A stretch of 64,000 bases of DNA from Sextonia rubra (GCA_037013555.1 JASUAD010000010.1:32982881-33046880); one strand, 5' to 3'; shown: positions 48,047 to 59,124, counted from the first letter of the stretch. Made by a program: numbers and translations. The notes: a model not told the origin generated them from the letters alone.

Positions 48047-50532
48047 TGTCACGACCCGAGCCCAGGGTTCGGGGGTTAGCAAAAGCCAAACCTAATGACA
48101 CACGTACTCCCGTGCATGCACACGTAGACCGAGTCTAAATGCACACGCACAAGGGAACAAGCACACGTGCCAAGCAAGTATGCGGAAGCTGTAAATATCA
48201 GAAACACAAAACTAACAATGCAAGAAGAGGATACAAGGAAAGGACTGACATAATTACATATGAACGTTTACAAAAGAACAAAAGGATAAATACAATAATG
48301 ACAAGTCATGACATATACAAGTCTGAAAATCCTCAAAACATGACTCCAACATGATGCATGCCATGAACGCGCTCCCGTGGAGTGATCACATCCACTCCTC
48401 TAGGCCTGATGGGGCCCCGGGGGTCTCATCTGGAGCCTGGCCGACCGGCGAGGGTTCGGCAGGGGGATCTGGGCCTGCAACACCAAAAACAACTGTGAAT
48501 ACGAAGATTCAGCAAAGTATAAACCATAGCAAGTTAACACACGCTGTATCTAACAGAATAAGAACATCATGTGATTAAAGAAAGCATTTTCGTATACTAG
48601 GCTATCATGCAAGAAAGAAAGATGCTGTGTGAATCAAGGATAACATGCTGTGTACATAACTAGTGGCTACTACATTACCATGTGCTCCCAAAAGAGGGAT
48701 CTTATAACATGCAAAGAACACCATTGTCCGGGCCAGGGTACAATGGGTCTCGGTTTCCTGGGGTCCGGTTCCCCAAGACAAAATCCATACTGCAGCAGGT
48801 CCTTATAACTGTACCAAATTCACCCCGTCGGGATCCTAAGGCTGAGGCTAAGTAGAGCCTGACCATACAAAGTCAATCAAGAAAACCTGAGTAGATCGTG
48901 ATCATATATCAAGCGTGCATGTCTGGAAGTGAACATATCATACATGTATACTCAGGGTAAATAATCGAAATGTGGAAGTAAGGTAACGGGATACAAGTAA
49001 TCATGTCAGAGTGTGAGATCAATGATCGAATGCAATATGGTATGCAACAAATCATGCGAAATCGAATCATCTTAAGTTACAAACCAATTCTAATCTAATT
49101 ATCCGGTGTTTCTAACCGTGCATGATGATGTAGTTTTAAGTTATTCGATACACCGTTGTCTAGTGTTGCCTGGAATCGGGCGATGCACGAAGTCCCTTAA
49201 ACCAACACCCATGGGGAGGTGCTTAACATCCGGATAACGAACATGAATGATTCGCAGCCCTCGAGATCATTCACGCGTAGTATCACATCCGTTGGGCAAG
49301 TCTAGGTGCTCTACATTCTATCATGAAGGTCATATAGGTCTTATCTTTACACCTAGCCTTATTCTTCATGTGTGGTTACGGCTTAGCCGGGTGTGTGCTA
49401 CGACTTAGCCGTGTGTGGTCTACGGCTTAGCCGTGGCTGAACCGTAGAAGGTCTGTCATTAGCTGACTCTCAGTTATTCCAGAAATTGCACCCTGTATTG
49501 TTCTACGGCTGGGCCACGGCTGAGCTTCGGCTTAGCCGTATGGCATTCCACGGCTTAGCCGTGCCCTAGCCGTAGAGGAAAACTGGGTGTTTCTCCTCTC
49601 TGGATTGTGAGCCGTAGGTGCTATACGGCTTAGCCGTACCTGCACGAATTCAATTTCCTGAAACCTGTACAGAATGTCTGGGAAGCATCCAAATTTCAAT
49701 TATCAAAGGGGAGTAGACAAGTATTGAATTAATGAGTAGCAAATGGGCTGTAAATACATATTTCCACATCAATTCATGTAAAGCTATCCGATTCAAATGC
49801 ATATCAACATGGGTTCTCACAAGCTAGGTTTATACTTGCCTCAAATTTGGAAATCAATTGCACAAATGGAGCCCTTGGATCCAAACACAACCTAACACAC
49901 AAACAAAACCACATGTATGCATGAGGGATGGAGAGAAATCAAAACACAGACACACCAAGCACGATGGAGACAAGAGGGAGAAGAGATGGAGAAAGGAGAT
50001 GAGAGAGTGGAAAGGTTTCCAACTCACCTTTCATGCAAGAACCTCACAGTGGAGCTTGATCGATGGAGGTTGGAGAAGAGAATGCAAGGAAGCAAGGGAG
50101 TCTCCACGTGCACAGTGAGGGGAAAGAGAGAAAACGAGAGAGAGAGAACGAGAGTGTTGGTGAATTGGGTGAGATATATAAGCTCATTAGGTGGTCAAAT
50201 TGCAATGAAGTCCAAGCTAGAATACAAATTTCAGTTTGAGTCAAACTCGGGTCCAATCGAATCACACGACCTCGGTTGCAATTGACGTAGTTACGAAAGT
50301 TAACGAGCTCAACGAAAGACACGTGTTGACACCAAGATGATGCAAAACTGACCATGTCGAAGAAAAGCTAAAATTACGAAAAAGGGCTTGGTCTACTTAA
50401 TCCAGGTCAAACTCAACCCAACTACCTATCCATGACCCGTAACGAAAATCAAAACCCAAACAAAACACGATTAACAACGAAAACAAGATTAACTAGACGC
50501 TAAACGAGGTCAAGCTGGGTCGGAGTGTTACA
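48047..50532 (-). mobile_element. Solo LTR of the palindrome-bearing family (copy 2), inserted in copy 1 in reverse
   Basis: On the minus strand it starts TGTAACACTCCGACCC and ends GGGTCGTGACA, 2486 bp. The target duplication is ACTTT (48042-48046, 50533-50537). It is near-identical to copy 1: a sampled stretch of about 90 bp spanning the palindromes differs at one base. Its 48268-50532 part is the reverse complement of 45778-48041. No internal domain is present. Confidence 0.92.
49377..49638. repeat. Palindrome array in LTR copy 2
   Basis: This is the reverse-complement counterpart of the array at 46660-46921, with dyads such as CTACGGCTTAGCCGTGG, CCACGGCTTAGCCGTG and ATACGGCTTAGCCGTA. Confidence 0.88.
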
Positions 50533-50758
50533 ACTTTCATATGTAATTATGTCAGTTCGTTCTTGGTATCCTCTTCTTGCACTGTTAGCTTTATGTTTCT
50601 GATATTTACAGCTTCCGCGTACTTGCTTGGCACGTGTGAATGTTCCCTTGTGCGTGTACATTTAGACTCGGTCTACGTGTGCATGCACGGGAGTACGTGT
50701 GTCATTAGGTTTGGCTTTTGCTAACCCCCGGACCCTGGGCTCGGGTTGTGACATCACG

Positions 50759-52818
50759 TCCATCTGTTCAAGCTCAAGGTCCATGCTGGCGACTAGACCC
50801 AAGACGATTCTAACAGAAGTCATTTTCACAACAGGAGAGAAAACATCACTGAAGTCGATACCCTTCGTCTGTGCGAAGCCTTTTACCACTAACCGTGCTA
50901 TGTACTTCACCAGTTTCTCATTCTCATCCTTTTTCAGCTTGAACACCCATTTGTTTTTTAGAACATTCCTATCGTTAGGAAGTTGCACCAGTTCATGTGT
51001 CTTGTTCTTCTTCAAAGAACTCATCTCATCCTGCATAGCCTTCATCCACTCATCTTTATCAGCATGAGTTATTGCTTCTCGAAAGCTCTCTAGCTCTCCC
51101 TCATCAGTAAGCAAAACATATTCGGATGCAGGATACCTAGTTGATGGTTGACGCTCTCGGATAGACCTCCTAACTTGAGGTTCCGTGGTTTCAATCCGAA
51201 GAGACTGCTGCTCCCCCTGCTCAACACCCTCATCATCTGGCAACCCCTGTGCCTCATCACAATCCGGATCGTTTTGTCCACCTTTTCCACCTGTAGTCTG
51301 CACCGGAGAAGGAGTCGGTGTGAGATCAACCACTCCATCAACTTTCTCAGAAGACTTATCAATCTTCTCTACATCTCCAAAGAACTAGTCTTCATGGAAA
51401 AACACATCCCTACTTCTGATAAGTTTCCTCTTCGCTGGATCCCATAATCTGTAGCCAAACTCATCCCCACCATAACCAAGAAAGATGCAACTCACGGCCT
51501 TATCGTCCAACTTGGAACGCTGCTCCTTTGGTACATGTACAAACGCTTTACACTCAAACACCTTCACGTGCGAATATGAAACATTTTTACCTGTCCATCT
51601 TCTCTCTGGAAGATCATAATTCAAAGGAACTGAGAAAGATCTGTTAATCAGATAAACGGCAGTCAGAATAGCTTCACCCCAGAATGACTTAGGTAACCGT
51701 GCTAATCTTATCATGCATCTCATCTTCTCAAGAATAGTGCGGTTCATTCTCTTTGCCACACCATTGTGCTGTGGAGTACCGGAAATTGTCTTTTCATGTC
51801 GAATGCCATGCTTCAAGCAATAGCTTCTGAACTGGTTGGATGTGTATTCACCCCCATTATCTGAACGGAGACACTTCAAGAGTTTACCTGTTTCTCTTTC
51901 AACCTTGACATGAAACTGTTGAAACATCTGGAACACTTGATCCTTTGATTTCAACGGATAAACCCAGACTTTCCTGGATGCATCATCGATGAACGTGACA
52001 AAGAACTTATCGCTACCCAATGATTCTACCTCTATGGGACCACAAACATCAGAATATACCAAATCCAACACATTTGATTTCAATTTTGATGTCGAAGAGA
52101 AAGCAACCCTATGCTGTTTACCATATAAACAATAATCACAAGGGTCAAGGGATATACCTTTGAAGCAAAGAATCAAATCCTTCTTTGCTAATATCTGCAA
52201 GCCTTTCTCGCTCATATGACCAAGCCTCTTATGCCACAGATTTAGAGAGGAATTATCTTGAACTGCATTCAATACATCTTTGCACAGCTTTACTTGTGTT
52301 TTATAAAGAGTATTACTTGCTATACCTCTCGCAATAACAAGAGACCCTTTAGTGAGCTTCCATCTGCTATTTCCGAAGTAATTCTCATAACCTGTACGGT
52401 CCAATGCAGTCCGGGAAATTAGATTCAACCGCAGATCAGGAACATGTCGCACATCTTTCAGCGTCATTGTGCAACCAATATCTGTTTTAATGCAGACATC
52501 ACCGATACCAACAATCTCTGAATGACTCGTGTTGCTCATCTTCACAGTACCAAAGTCACTTGCTTTGTACGTCATGAACATCTCCCTGTAGGGAATAGCA
52601 TGGTAGGATGTTGCTGTGTCAACAACCCACTGAACCTGACCATCTGCAACACTCAAACACTTATCATCATCGCCGGCGAGCACCACTACTTCCTGTTCCA
52701 AAGTAGCTGTAGTGTTATCACTGTCATTCTTCTTCTCATTATTGGATCCTTTTTGTTCCTTCATGGCAAAACAATTTTTTCTGATGTGGCCCATCTTGCC
52801 ACAGAAAAAGCATTTCAT
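50759..52818 (-). pseudogene. copia pol, 5' half: zinc knuckle, protease, integrase, start of reverse transcriptase (broken)
   Basis: It begins with a C-X2-C-X4-H-X4-C zinc knuckle (CFFCGKMGHIRKNC), which is the gag tail. The protease site follows, reading DTATS where active copia enzymes have DSGAS or DTGAS, so it is probably inactive. The integrase shows the HKRLGH zinc-binding start and catalytic Asp in YSDVCGP and SDNGGEY. The region after FFHED has a stop at 51385-51387. The frame then resumes through a variable linker into RT (NKWVFKLKKDE, IDFSDVFSPVVK) and is cut at LELEQMDV by LTR copy 1. An open frame that reads on past this point enters the LTR and is artificial. Confidence 0.92.
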
Positions 52819-52860
52819 TGACTTTTTCTTGCTCTGTGATTCACTGCTAGACTTGGCTTG

Positions 52861-53533
52861 TTATTCACCTCTAGATTTGCCATGACCCCCCTTTGGACCT
52901 CTACTCTTACTCCTCCCCATGTTATCAGTAACAAAGGCCTGTGCATTATCTATCCCTGCAGATTTCCGTCTAGTTTCTTCATTCTGTAAACTACTGGTAA
53001 CCTGACTCATAGATAACACTCCATCTGGAGTAGAATTGCTCAAGGAAACAACCAATGTCTCTCATGTATCCGGCAAAGAACTCAGAAGCAACAAAGCTTG
53101 CATCTCATCATCAAGGATCATCTTCATAGTGGCTAACTGATTTACCACACTTTGGAACTCATTGATGTGATCTTCAATCTGACTACCATCCTTGAATTTC
53201 ATGTTCACAAGCTTTCTGATCAAGAAGGTTTTTTTTACTGAGGTTTTTTTTATCATACATTGCTTCTAGCTTTTTCCAAAGAGTATTCGCATTAGTTTCA
53301 TTAGACACGTGGTGAAATATACTATTATCAACCCACTGTCTGATGTGACCAATCGCTTTTCTATGCAATTTGTTCCGGTCAGCATCTTGCATATCCTTCG
53401 GTCGGGCACTATCCCCCTCAACGGGATCATGGAGGTCTTTACAATAGAAAATATCCTCCATCTTTGGTTTCCAGATCAACCAATTGGAATGGTTGAGCTT
53501 AACCATGGTAGTGTTGATAGTATTATTCTCCAT
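52861..53533 (-). pseudogene. copia gag (frameshifted)
   Basis: It starts at the ATG at 53533 (MENNTINTTMVKLN). The copia gag core follows (NWLIWKPKMEDIF, then LWKKLEAMYDKK), a UBN2/Retrotran_gag-type domain for the nucleocapsid. Near 53226-53254 two runs of eight or nine T on the plus strand coincide with a frameshift. The downstream part (MKFKDGSQIEDHINEFQ, then LLSSLPDT) is in another frame and meets a stop at 53062-53064. The last part carries a basic tail and ends at 52861 just before the zinc knuckle frame. Confidence 0.88.
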
Positions 53534-54517
53534 CTTAATTAAATTAAGTAACAGGAAAAACAAATAATTAACACTGACCTCAACTCCTGCACCAAGCTGT
53601 AGATCTCGTCAATACGAGCACGCTGGAAGAAACGGATTTGAAATCCGACTCCGGATAGCTCCGATATCGCAAAAACGGTTTTCTGCGCTTCTAATTTTGG
53701 TCAAACCCTTGTTGACCATCAAACAACCAATCTTCTTCCACTAACACGTAGATCTGCTCAAAACGAGTCCGTAGGCGTAAACGGATCTCCGATCGGACGT
53801 CGGATGATCAAGATATCACAGAAACAAACTTCTGTCGTCAATCTGGTCAACTCTAGCTATTGACCGTCTGTCCGATGACGTAGGCTGACGGGCTGGACCG
53901 GACTACTTCAGGATTCAGGTCAACCCGACCCGAACCGGCCTGCACTGCTAACTGAACTGGGCTTTCTCACGGGTTGGGTCTAACCTGACCTGACCCGACC
54001 CGAAACCCGAACTGAAAACTGCCTGTTGCTGCCGGGCTTTACCTTGACGGGTTGGGTCGGACCCAACCCGAACCACAAGAACCGACCTGGGATTTCAAAT
54101 CCCAGGTCGACTTCAACCTGGAGACGAGCGCTGCGTCTGCAACCCAGTTGCAGACGCGACGTTGCAGCGGCCGGTTGCTACGGCTCCTGCATAGCGGTCG
54201 GCGACTGTGGAACGGGACCGACAACAGCGGCGGCAGCGGCGTGCAGTGTGGACCGGCGGCCGGCAATGACAGGTGTTTTTTTTTTTTTTTTTTTTTTGTT
54301 CTTTGTTTTCTTCTCGGTTTCCTTCCTCAGAACCGGCTGCCCTTCTTCTCCGATGAAGATCTGCAGCAACCACCCGAGAACTCCTCTGTTTCCAGAAAAA
54401 CAGAGCAACATCGGAGAACCCCAATTTCTGTCTTCTTCTTCCGCGATTGCATGTGGCCTAGCAGAGATCAACCTTGATCTCTCCTCTTCCCGTTGATTTT
54501 CCGCGCACAACTTGGAC
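53534..54517 (-). other. Untranslated leader of the copia element
   Basis: About 980 bp lie between primer site and gag, long for a copia element. It contains two diverged copies of a segment about 145 bp apart. Near 53606 it has 'GATCTCGTCAATACGAG', and near 53752 'GATCTGCTCAAAACGAG', each followed by an AAACGGAT word and a TTGACC end. It also holds a GC-rich stretch of repeated GGGTTGGGTC-like words and a 22-base poly(T) at 54276-54297. Apparent open frames here have no motif. Confidence 0.6.
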
Positions 54518-54529
54518 GCACTGATACCA
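54518..54529 (-). promoter_or_regulatory. Primer binding site of the copia element
   Basis: TGGTATCAGTGC on the minus strand lies two bases after the 5' LTR. It matches 11 of 12 bases of TGGTATCAGAGC, the site complementary to initiator tRNA-Met used by most plant copia elements. Confidence 0.93.
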
Positions 54530-54531
54530 CT

Positions 54532-54904
54532 TGTTGTGCGCGTGTGTGCAAACGCAATCAAGATCAACGATCACCACACAAGAAGACAAGAAGATTTATA
54601 TGGTTCGGCAAAGATGCCTACGTCCACGGGAAACCAATTTTCACTAGGTTCTCCTCCAATCTGTGAAACCATAGCCTTGGAATCTCAGCCACTCTCAGCC
54701 TCTTTGATTGTCTCTCTAGGGTTACAGATTACATCATATATATAACCATTACATCCTTATCCCCCAAGAACTCTATTTCAAGAAAAAGGAAAGTCCTAAC
54801 ATATTAGAAAACTACTATTTGACAAAACAGGAAATTCCTAATATCAATAAGGAAACCACCCCAGATATAGAACCCAATCATAGTCTGGACCCACTTGGCC
54901 AACA
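54532..54904 (-). repeat. 5' LTR of the copia element
   Basis: 373 bp, direct repeat of 44141-44515 with about 4% difference by eye, mostly transitions. Confidence 0.95.
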
Positions 54905-54909
54905 GATTT

Positions 54910-56530
54910 CATGAATTTCCAACAAGGTTCAATCCTCTCCAAGTGTAGATAAGTGTAGATTGCACGGTAAAAAATCTAATCCACTGCTATAGATACAAAC
55001 ATTTTCTTCTCATCCTTATGCCCTCTCCTTCAACTGCTTTCGTCTTCTTTTTCTTTTCTTTTCTTTTATTTTTTTAGTAATCTCTATAGCATGAAAGAGC
55101 TTGAGGGTGTATTTGATATGTGATGGAATAAAATGTGGTGAGATAAAGCCTCAAATCAAAAGAGAATAAAATATAATAGAATTATAATAACTTTTTGTTT
55201 TTAGTGGCTTAAGAAGAATTCTTTTTGACTTTTTGTGTAAAAAGTAGATAATTTTTTGTCAGTTAGTAGTTGCTTTTTGACTTGTTTTAAAAAAACGGGG
55301 GGGCAGGGGGGGGGGAGAAATTTTAAATTTTTGTACTTTTAATTTCATTCGTACATCAAATCATATCTATGACATGGAGGCTCTACTTCACTTCACCTCC
55401 ATCTAAACATGCCCCGGAGGGTTTTAGAAAAAAAAAAAAAAAACTAAGCTTGTCTCATAACTTCCCCTTGCCACCAATTTTCGTTCATTGGCCAAAACTT
55501 GAATTTGAACATCTGAATCTCAAACCTATCTCAGCATTTGGAACGACCACCCCCTCTAACTCTACAAAATTTATAGGTTGAATCTATGTAGTAATATAGC
55601 ATCCCTTTCACTTGCAGCATCTTCGCGATCAATTTAAGTGTTGACGATTTTCAAAATAATATTAAAGCCTTTAAGTTTGATATCTTGAATTTCACATTAA
55701 ATATGGTTGAAAAGAGTATGTCATTCATATGTACTTTGTACTCTGTTATTGAAGCTTTAAGTTTGATATCTTGAATTCCACATTAAATATGTACTTTGTT
55801 GAAAACTTTGATATCTTTGGATAACTCTGGTATGAAGGGTTTGAGCTTAGGCTTGGGCGCATGCTTGGGCTTGGAACTTTAAGGGGTCTTTATTTTGTGA
55901 TTTATTAGAGTTGACTTGGGTTGAGCTAGTTCCATTTCAGGCTGAAATGGGCGGCTTTTGGATCGAGTTGATCCACTTTTTTATCCAACCGAGTCGAACT
56001 ACTATTGGGATCCTATAGTTAACCATGTTAGTTTTAACTACTACTTCATCTTATGCAACGCTTCGGAAGAGTATCATTCTCTCAACGGTCATATTTAAAA
56101 TTTAAATTTCCACGTCTCTTTAGTCACGAAGATCTTCCACTGCTATACTACACTATAGCCTTAAATTCTATTACTATTCCAACCCACGACACACTTCACC
56201 CACCTCTAATTATCATATAGTCTAACTATTAGTCCTCGAGTGTTTTGCATGGACCATTGGTGAACAAGGCTCGGTTTAAGCATTGCAAACCATAGTCCAA
56301 CATACAAGGATTTAGGCTTATTTTATCTTAGATCAATGCAGCAGGGCATCTTGGTTGCTGTGTTGATTTCGATAAGAATGTCATTCTGACAGTCGCAAAT
56401 CTTTGTGGAGTTTATGTAATTAATTCGCTAAAATTGGTGGCAGAGTGCATATTCCCAATCATTGCTGCCCAATAATTCATTGAAAAAGTCCCGGGAGAAA
56501 GGATTAGCATATATATATATATATATATAA
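54910..56530. other. Gene-free stretch
   Basis: It holds poly(A)/(T) runs, a G-run near 55298-55315, and two near copies of 'AAGTTTGATATCTTGAATTYC' with 'ACATTAAATATG' at 55674-55704 and 55759-55790. An (AT)n run lies at 56509-56529. No gene is seen. Confidence 0.45.
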
Positions 56531-56531
56531 A

Positions 56532-56930
56532 GGGGAGCACTACACAAAGCTCGAACGTTTTTTGAAAAAAAATGTCCCTCTTAGTTGGGATCCACTGAAA
56601 TGCGTGATGATCGTGAAAATCTATTTGATGTAAAGATCCATATAATGCTGACTTATATAAAAAATCTTAAGTACATATGATCAGCCTAATCTTTTAATTC
56701 ATGGTCTTAAGATTTAATATTTTAGAAGCATCATTTAATTATGATTTCAATCTAACAGTAAAATAAAATTGAATGGGTATCAAATTTAGACATGTGATTA
56801 TACATAAAAGGATAGTATGTATAAAAAGACTAAATTGATTCAAATTAGCTCCATGACAAAAAAATAGAGAGGCGAAAAAAGGGGCATTTTTAAAATGGAT
56901 GAGGGACACTGACATAATTAAAATATTCAT
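56532..56930. mobile_element. MITE, second copy of the family at 22538-22914 (opposite orientation)
   Basis: The left end reads GGGGAGCACTACACAAAGCTC, then 'AAAAAAAATGTCCCTC'. This matches the minus-strand right end at 22914 (GGGGAGCGTTATACAGCATC, then AAAAAAACGTCCCTC). The right end has GGCATTTTTAAAATGGATG, matching the other terminus read on the minus strand (GGACATTTTTAAAGTGGGATG). It starts right after an (AT)n tract, which hides any target duplication. Confidence 0.5.
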
Positions 56931-57023
56931 GTGGAAAAGATGAAATGTTTATGTATAAAGATGGAAAGCAACAAGAGTGTCTTTCACCCTTTGGTGATGG
57001 ATGGATGCACATAAACATTCAGT

Positions 57024-57042
57024 TATATATATATATATATAT
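57024..57042. repeat. (TA)n microsatellite
   Basis: About nine TA units in non-coding DNA. Confidence 0.85.
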
Positions 57043-57049
57043 CTATATA

Positions 57050-58580
57050 TGTATATGTATGTATTGGAATGAGAACAAAGCAATATTGCAAAAGGTTAAA
57101 ATATGCTTGGCAATTGGGGATCACATGATTTGGAAATAATTAACTCAATTGACTTTGTATTTTTAACATTTTGTAATGTCAAATTTTTGTTGATGTAATA
57201 TTTTTCTGACCTGGATTCACATAAGAAAGTTGCATTTTATGAAAAAGAGAGTAATTGATGTCTGTACACACTGATGTACAATTTATGTAGCATTTTGTTT
57301 GTTCACAATGGCTATATATTAATGTGTGTGTGTAATTCTTATTTAGAATCTTACTACGTTATCAAACAATGCATTTCTAGAATTCAAGGTGAATTAAATT
57401 CTTATGCATAAAAATCAAGGGTATATCAAAGAAAAAATTGGAATTCAGGCAGAGTTTAGCATCATTCTGAAGTTTATCATTTCTAATTCTCTAAATCTAG
57501 TAGACATAAATTCTCTAAATTCTTACAGTTAAATAACTTTCTAGCTGTGTAAAATTTAAAATTGTAGTGAAAGAAACGTAACATTTCAAATGCCAATCAA
57601 TAATAATTCACATTTTATGTAAAAGATAAATCGTACATGGAAGACTTTCGTCACAAATTCTAATAAAAAAACAGGCTCTACTATTCCATCTAAAGACTTA
57701 GACTTGCAAGGCGGGACCCATCAATTTACACCTAAGATGCGAAGTGTCATTCACCGTCAAATCCATGGTGACTGCACGACCAGCGTCATTCACGGTCAAA
57801 TCAATGTTGCCTGCACGATCAGATGAACGGCCTAGATCTCGTTGACAAGTCAAACTGAAAAGAAAGCCCAACCTCTCCAAATTGTGGTGGGTTCGCTAAT
57901 ACTTTTCGAACGTACCGAGAAAGAAAAGAATGACGGGGAAGAAATTTTCCACAAGGACAACTGGGATTCCACACCAAACAACATTAAAGGTAAAAATCAA
58001 ACCACGGGATCTGAATTCCACACAAAACAACAATGAGAGAAAAATCACGCTCTCAGTGATGACTGTTTGATAAAAACAACGTAATTAATATAATCCTATG
58101 CTTATTTATTATCATGAATTTCATTAAAAAAATGATCTAATGGTGGATTAAACATGGATTATCATAAAATTTCAATATACCCATAAACATAGAGTGCATT
58201 TATTTTAAACGGCTAAGCTTGCAATAAACAGACCCAACCATGGAGTTCCAATCCTTTTAACTGAATGTTTCTCTTGGCTAAAGCCTTGTAAGATCAAATT
58301 TAGATTATATGAGTGAACCCTCTCCTTTGGGAGACCAATCAAGTCCCTCACTGTCACTGGCAAACCTAAGTGTTGTCACACGGGTGCGATGCACCCATGT
58401 GATTTGAGAAATTCCTTGAATAAGCTCTATTGAGTCCATGAATTCGCACAATTATATATCATTTTAGGATGAATTAAAAACTTAATTATATCAAATGGAT
58501 CATTATTCATTCGATTACATCATTTTATGCATTTTCACCTAAAATTTGGAATTTATGTAATAGTTATATATTTTCTGCAT
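57050..58580. other. Gene-free stretch
   Basis: No gene is seen. Positions 57746-57823 hold a tandem duplication. Positions 57830-58030 share short ordered words with the metalloprotease promoter and leader at 61160-61340 (see findings). Confidence 0.4.
57746..57823. repeat. Tandem duplication, 39-bp period
   Basis: GTCATTCACCGTCAAATCC at 57746 and GTCATTCACGGTCAAATCA at 57785. Each is followed by 'ATG.TG.CTGCACGA.CA'. Confidence 0.8.
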
Positions 58581-58586
58581 TAATTA

Positions 58587-59116
58587 TGTTACACCCCATC
58601 CCACATTGCTTATAAATGAAATATGAGTATGATATTAATGAACTATGTACGTTACTACTAGTAATTTGGGCTTAAGCATTTTAGGCTACGTAATAGGCTC
58701 GCCAAATTATTGGGGCAGTAGGCCACTTGGGTCGTTACAAATGATACCAATGGTATTAAAGACTACCACCAGCTAGAAATGTGGAAACCCCAATCCCACT
58801 GAGAAAGCTCTTGAGGTAAGATCATGATAGAATTAGGGTGCGTGAGCCTGTAAATCAATATTGGAAAATCTGAAGGGAACGGATGTGGATTGCTTTAGTC
58901 TCACATCGCCTAGTGAAGTTAAATAGATTCACATGAGGACATGTAGCCTTAAGAGGGTAGATTATTATCCTTAATTCTACATCGCTTAGGAATGAAATAT
59001 GAGTCTGATATATAATGAATTGTATAGATTACCACTAGTAACTTAGGTTTAAGCATTTTGGGTCATGGGACAGGCTTATCAAGTTACTAAACCAATGGGC
59101 CACTTGGGTTGTTACA
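58587..59116 (+). mobile_element. Complete TRIM (terminal-repeat retrotransposon in miniature)
   Basis: It is flanked by a perfect 5-bp target duplication AATTA (58582-58586, 59117-59121). LTR 1 is 58587-58739 (TGTTACACCCC...GTCGTTACA) and LTR 2 is about 58964-59116. Both are 153 bp and share AATGAAATATGAGT, TTACNACTAGTAA and 'GGGCCACTTGGGT'-like words. LTR 2's first bases are decayed. After LTR 1, AATGGTATTAAAG (58752-58764) looks like a worn tRNA-Met primer site (AATGGTATCAGAG). The interior of about 220 bp has no coding capacity. A solo LTR of the family is at 5101-5237. Confidence 0.85.
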
Positions 59117-59124
59117 AATTAAGA

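Larger units (their letters stand above)
45778..50753 (+). mobile_element. Solo LTR of the palindrome-bearing family (copy 1), split by copy 2
   Basis: It starts TGTAACACTCCGACCC and ends CTCGGGTTGTGACA. The target duplication is TCACG (45773-45777, 50754-50758), placed exactly inside the copia RT coding region. Own sequence is 45778-48041 plus 50538-50753 and one target copy, about 2485 bp. The rest is copy 2. A TATATAA box at 46132-46138 followed by a CT-rich leader marks the likely LTR promoter, giving the + orientation. It has no protein domain, primer site or partner LTR, hence solo LTR. The Ty3/gypsy assignment is inferred from LTR size and ends. Confidence 0.9.
44141..54904 (-). mobile_element. 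Ty1/copia retrotransposon, defective, carrying two nested solo LTRs
   Basis: A perfect 5-bp target duplication GATTT flanks it (44136-44140, 54905-54909). The LTRs are 44141-44515 and 54532-54904, with TGTTG...CAACA ends. Domains on the minus strand run gag, zinc knuckle, protease, integrase, reverse transcriptase, RNase H; integrase before RT defines copia. Motif style is close to TNT1/Tork-type elements, by inference. By eye the two LTRs differ at about 16 bases plus one 2-bp indel over 373 bp, roughly 4%, so the insertion is not very recent. Coding is broken by several stops and frameshifts. The 4981-bp insertion at 45778-50758 (elements plus target copies) splits RT. Without it the element is about 5.8 kb. 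Confidence 0.96.

Noticed and set aside
48351..48578. Matching short proteins (MMHAMNALPWSDHIHSS and its twin at 47732-47956)
   Set aside because: The two copies are the same LTR sequence in opposite orientation. No codon-level conservation is evident and the matching frame in copy 3 is not intact, so they are not called genes.
45778..50753. Simple inversion or assembly palindrome
   Set aside because: Two different perfect 5-bp target duplications at exactly the LTR ends are better explained by two separate insertions.
50662..51333. Long open frame on the minus strand ending in residues encoded by the LTR
   Set aside because: It is copia reverse transcriptase reading through the insertion point into LTR copy 1. 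The last 22 or so codons are LTR sequence, not a real protein end.
54026..54567. Several 100-156-codon frames on both strands
   Set aside because: They overlap each other in a GC-rich leader of the copia element with a poly(T) run. They have no motif and code for low-complexity Phe/Lys runs.
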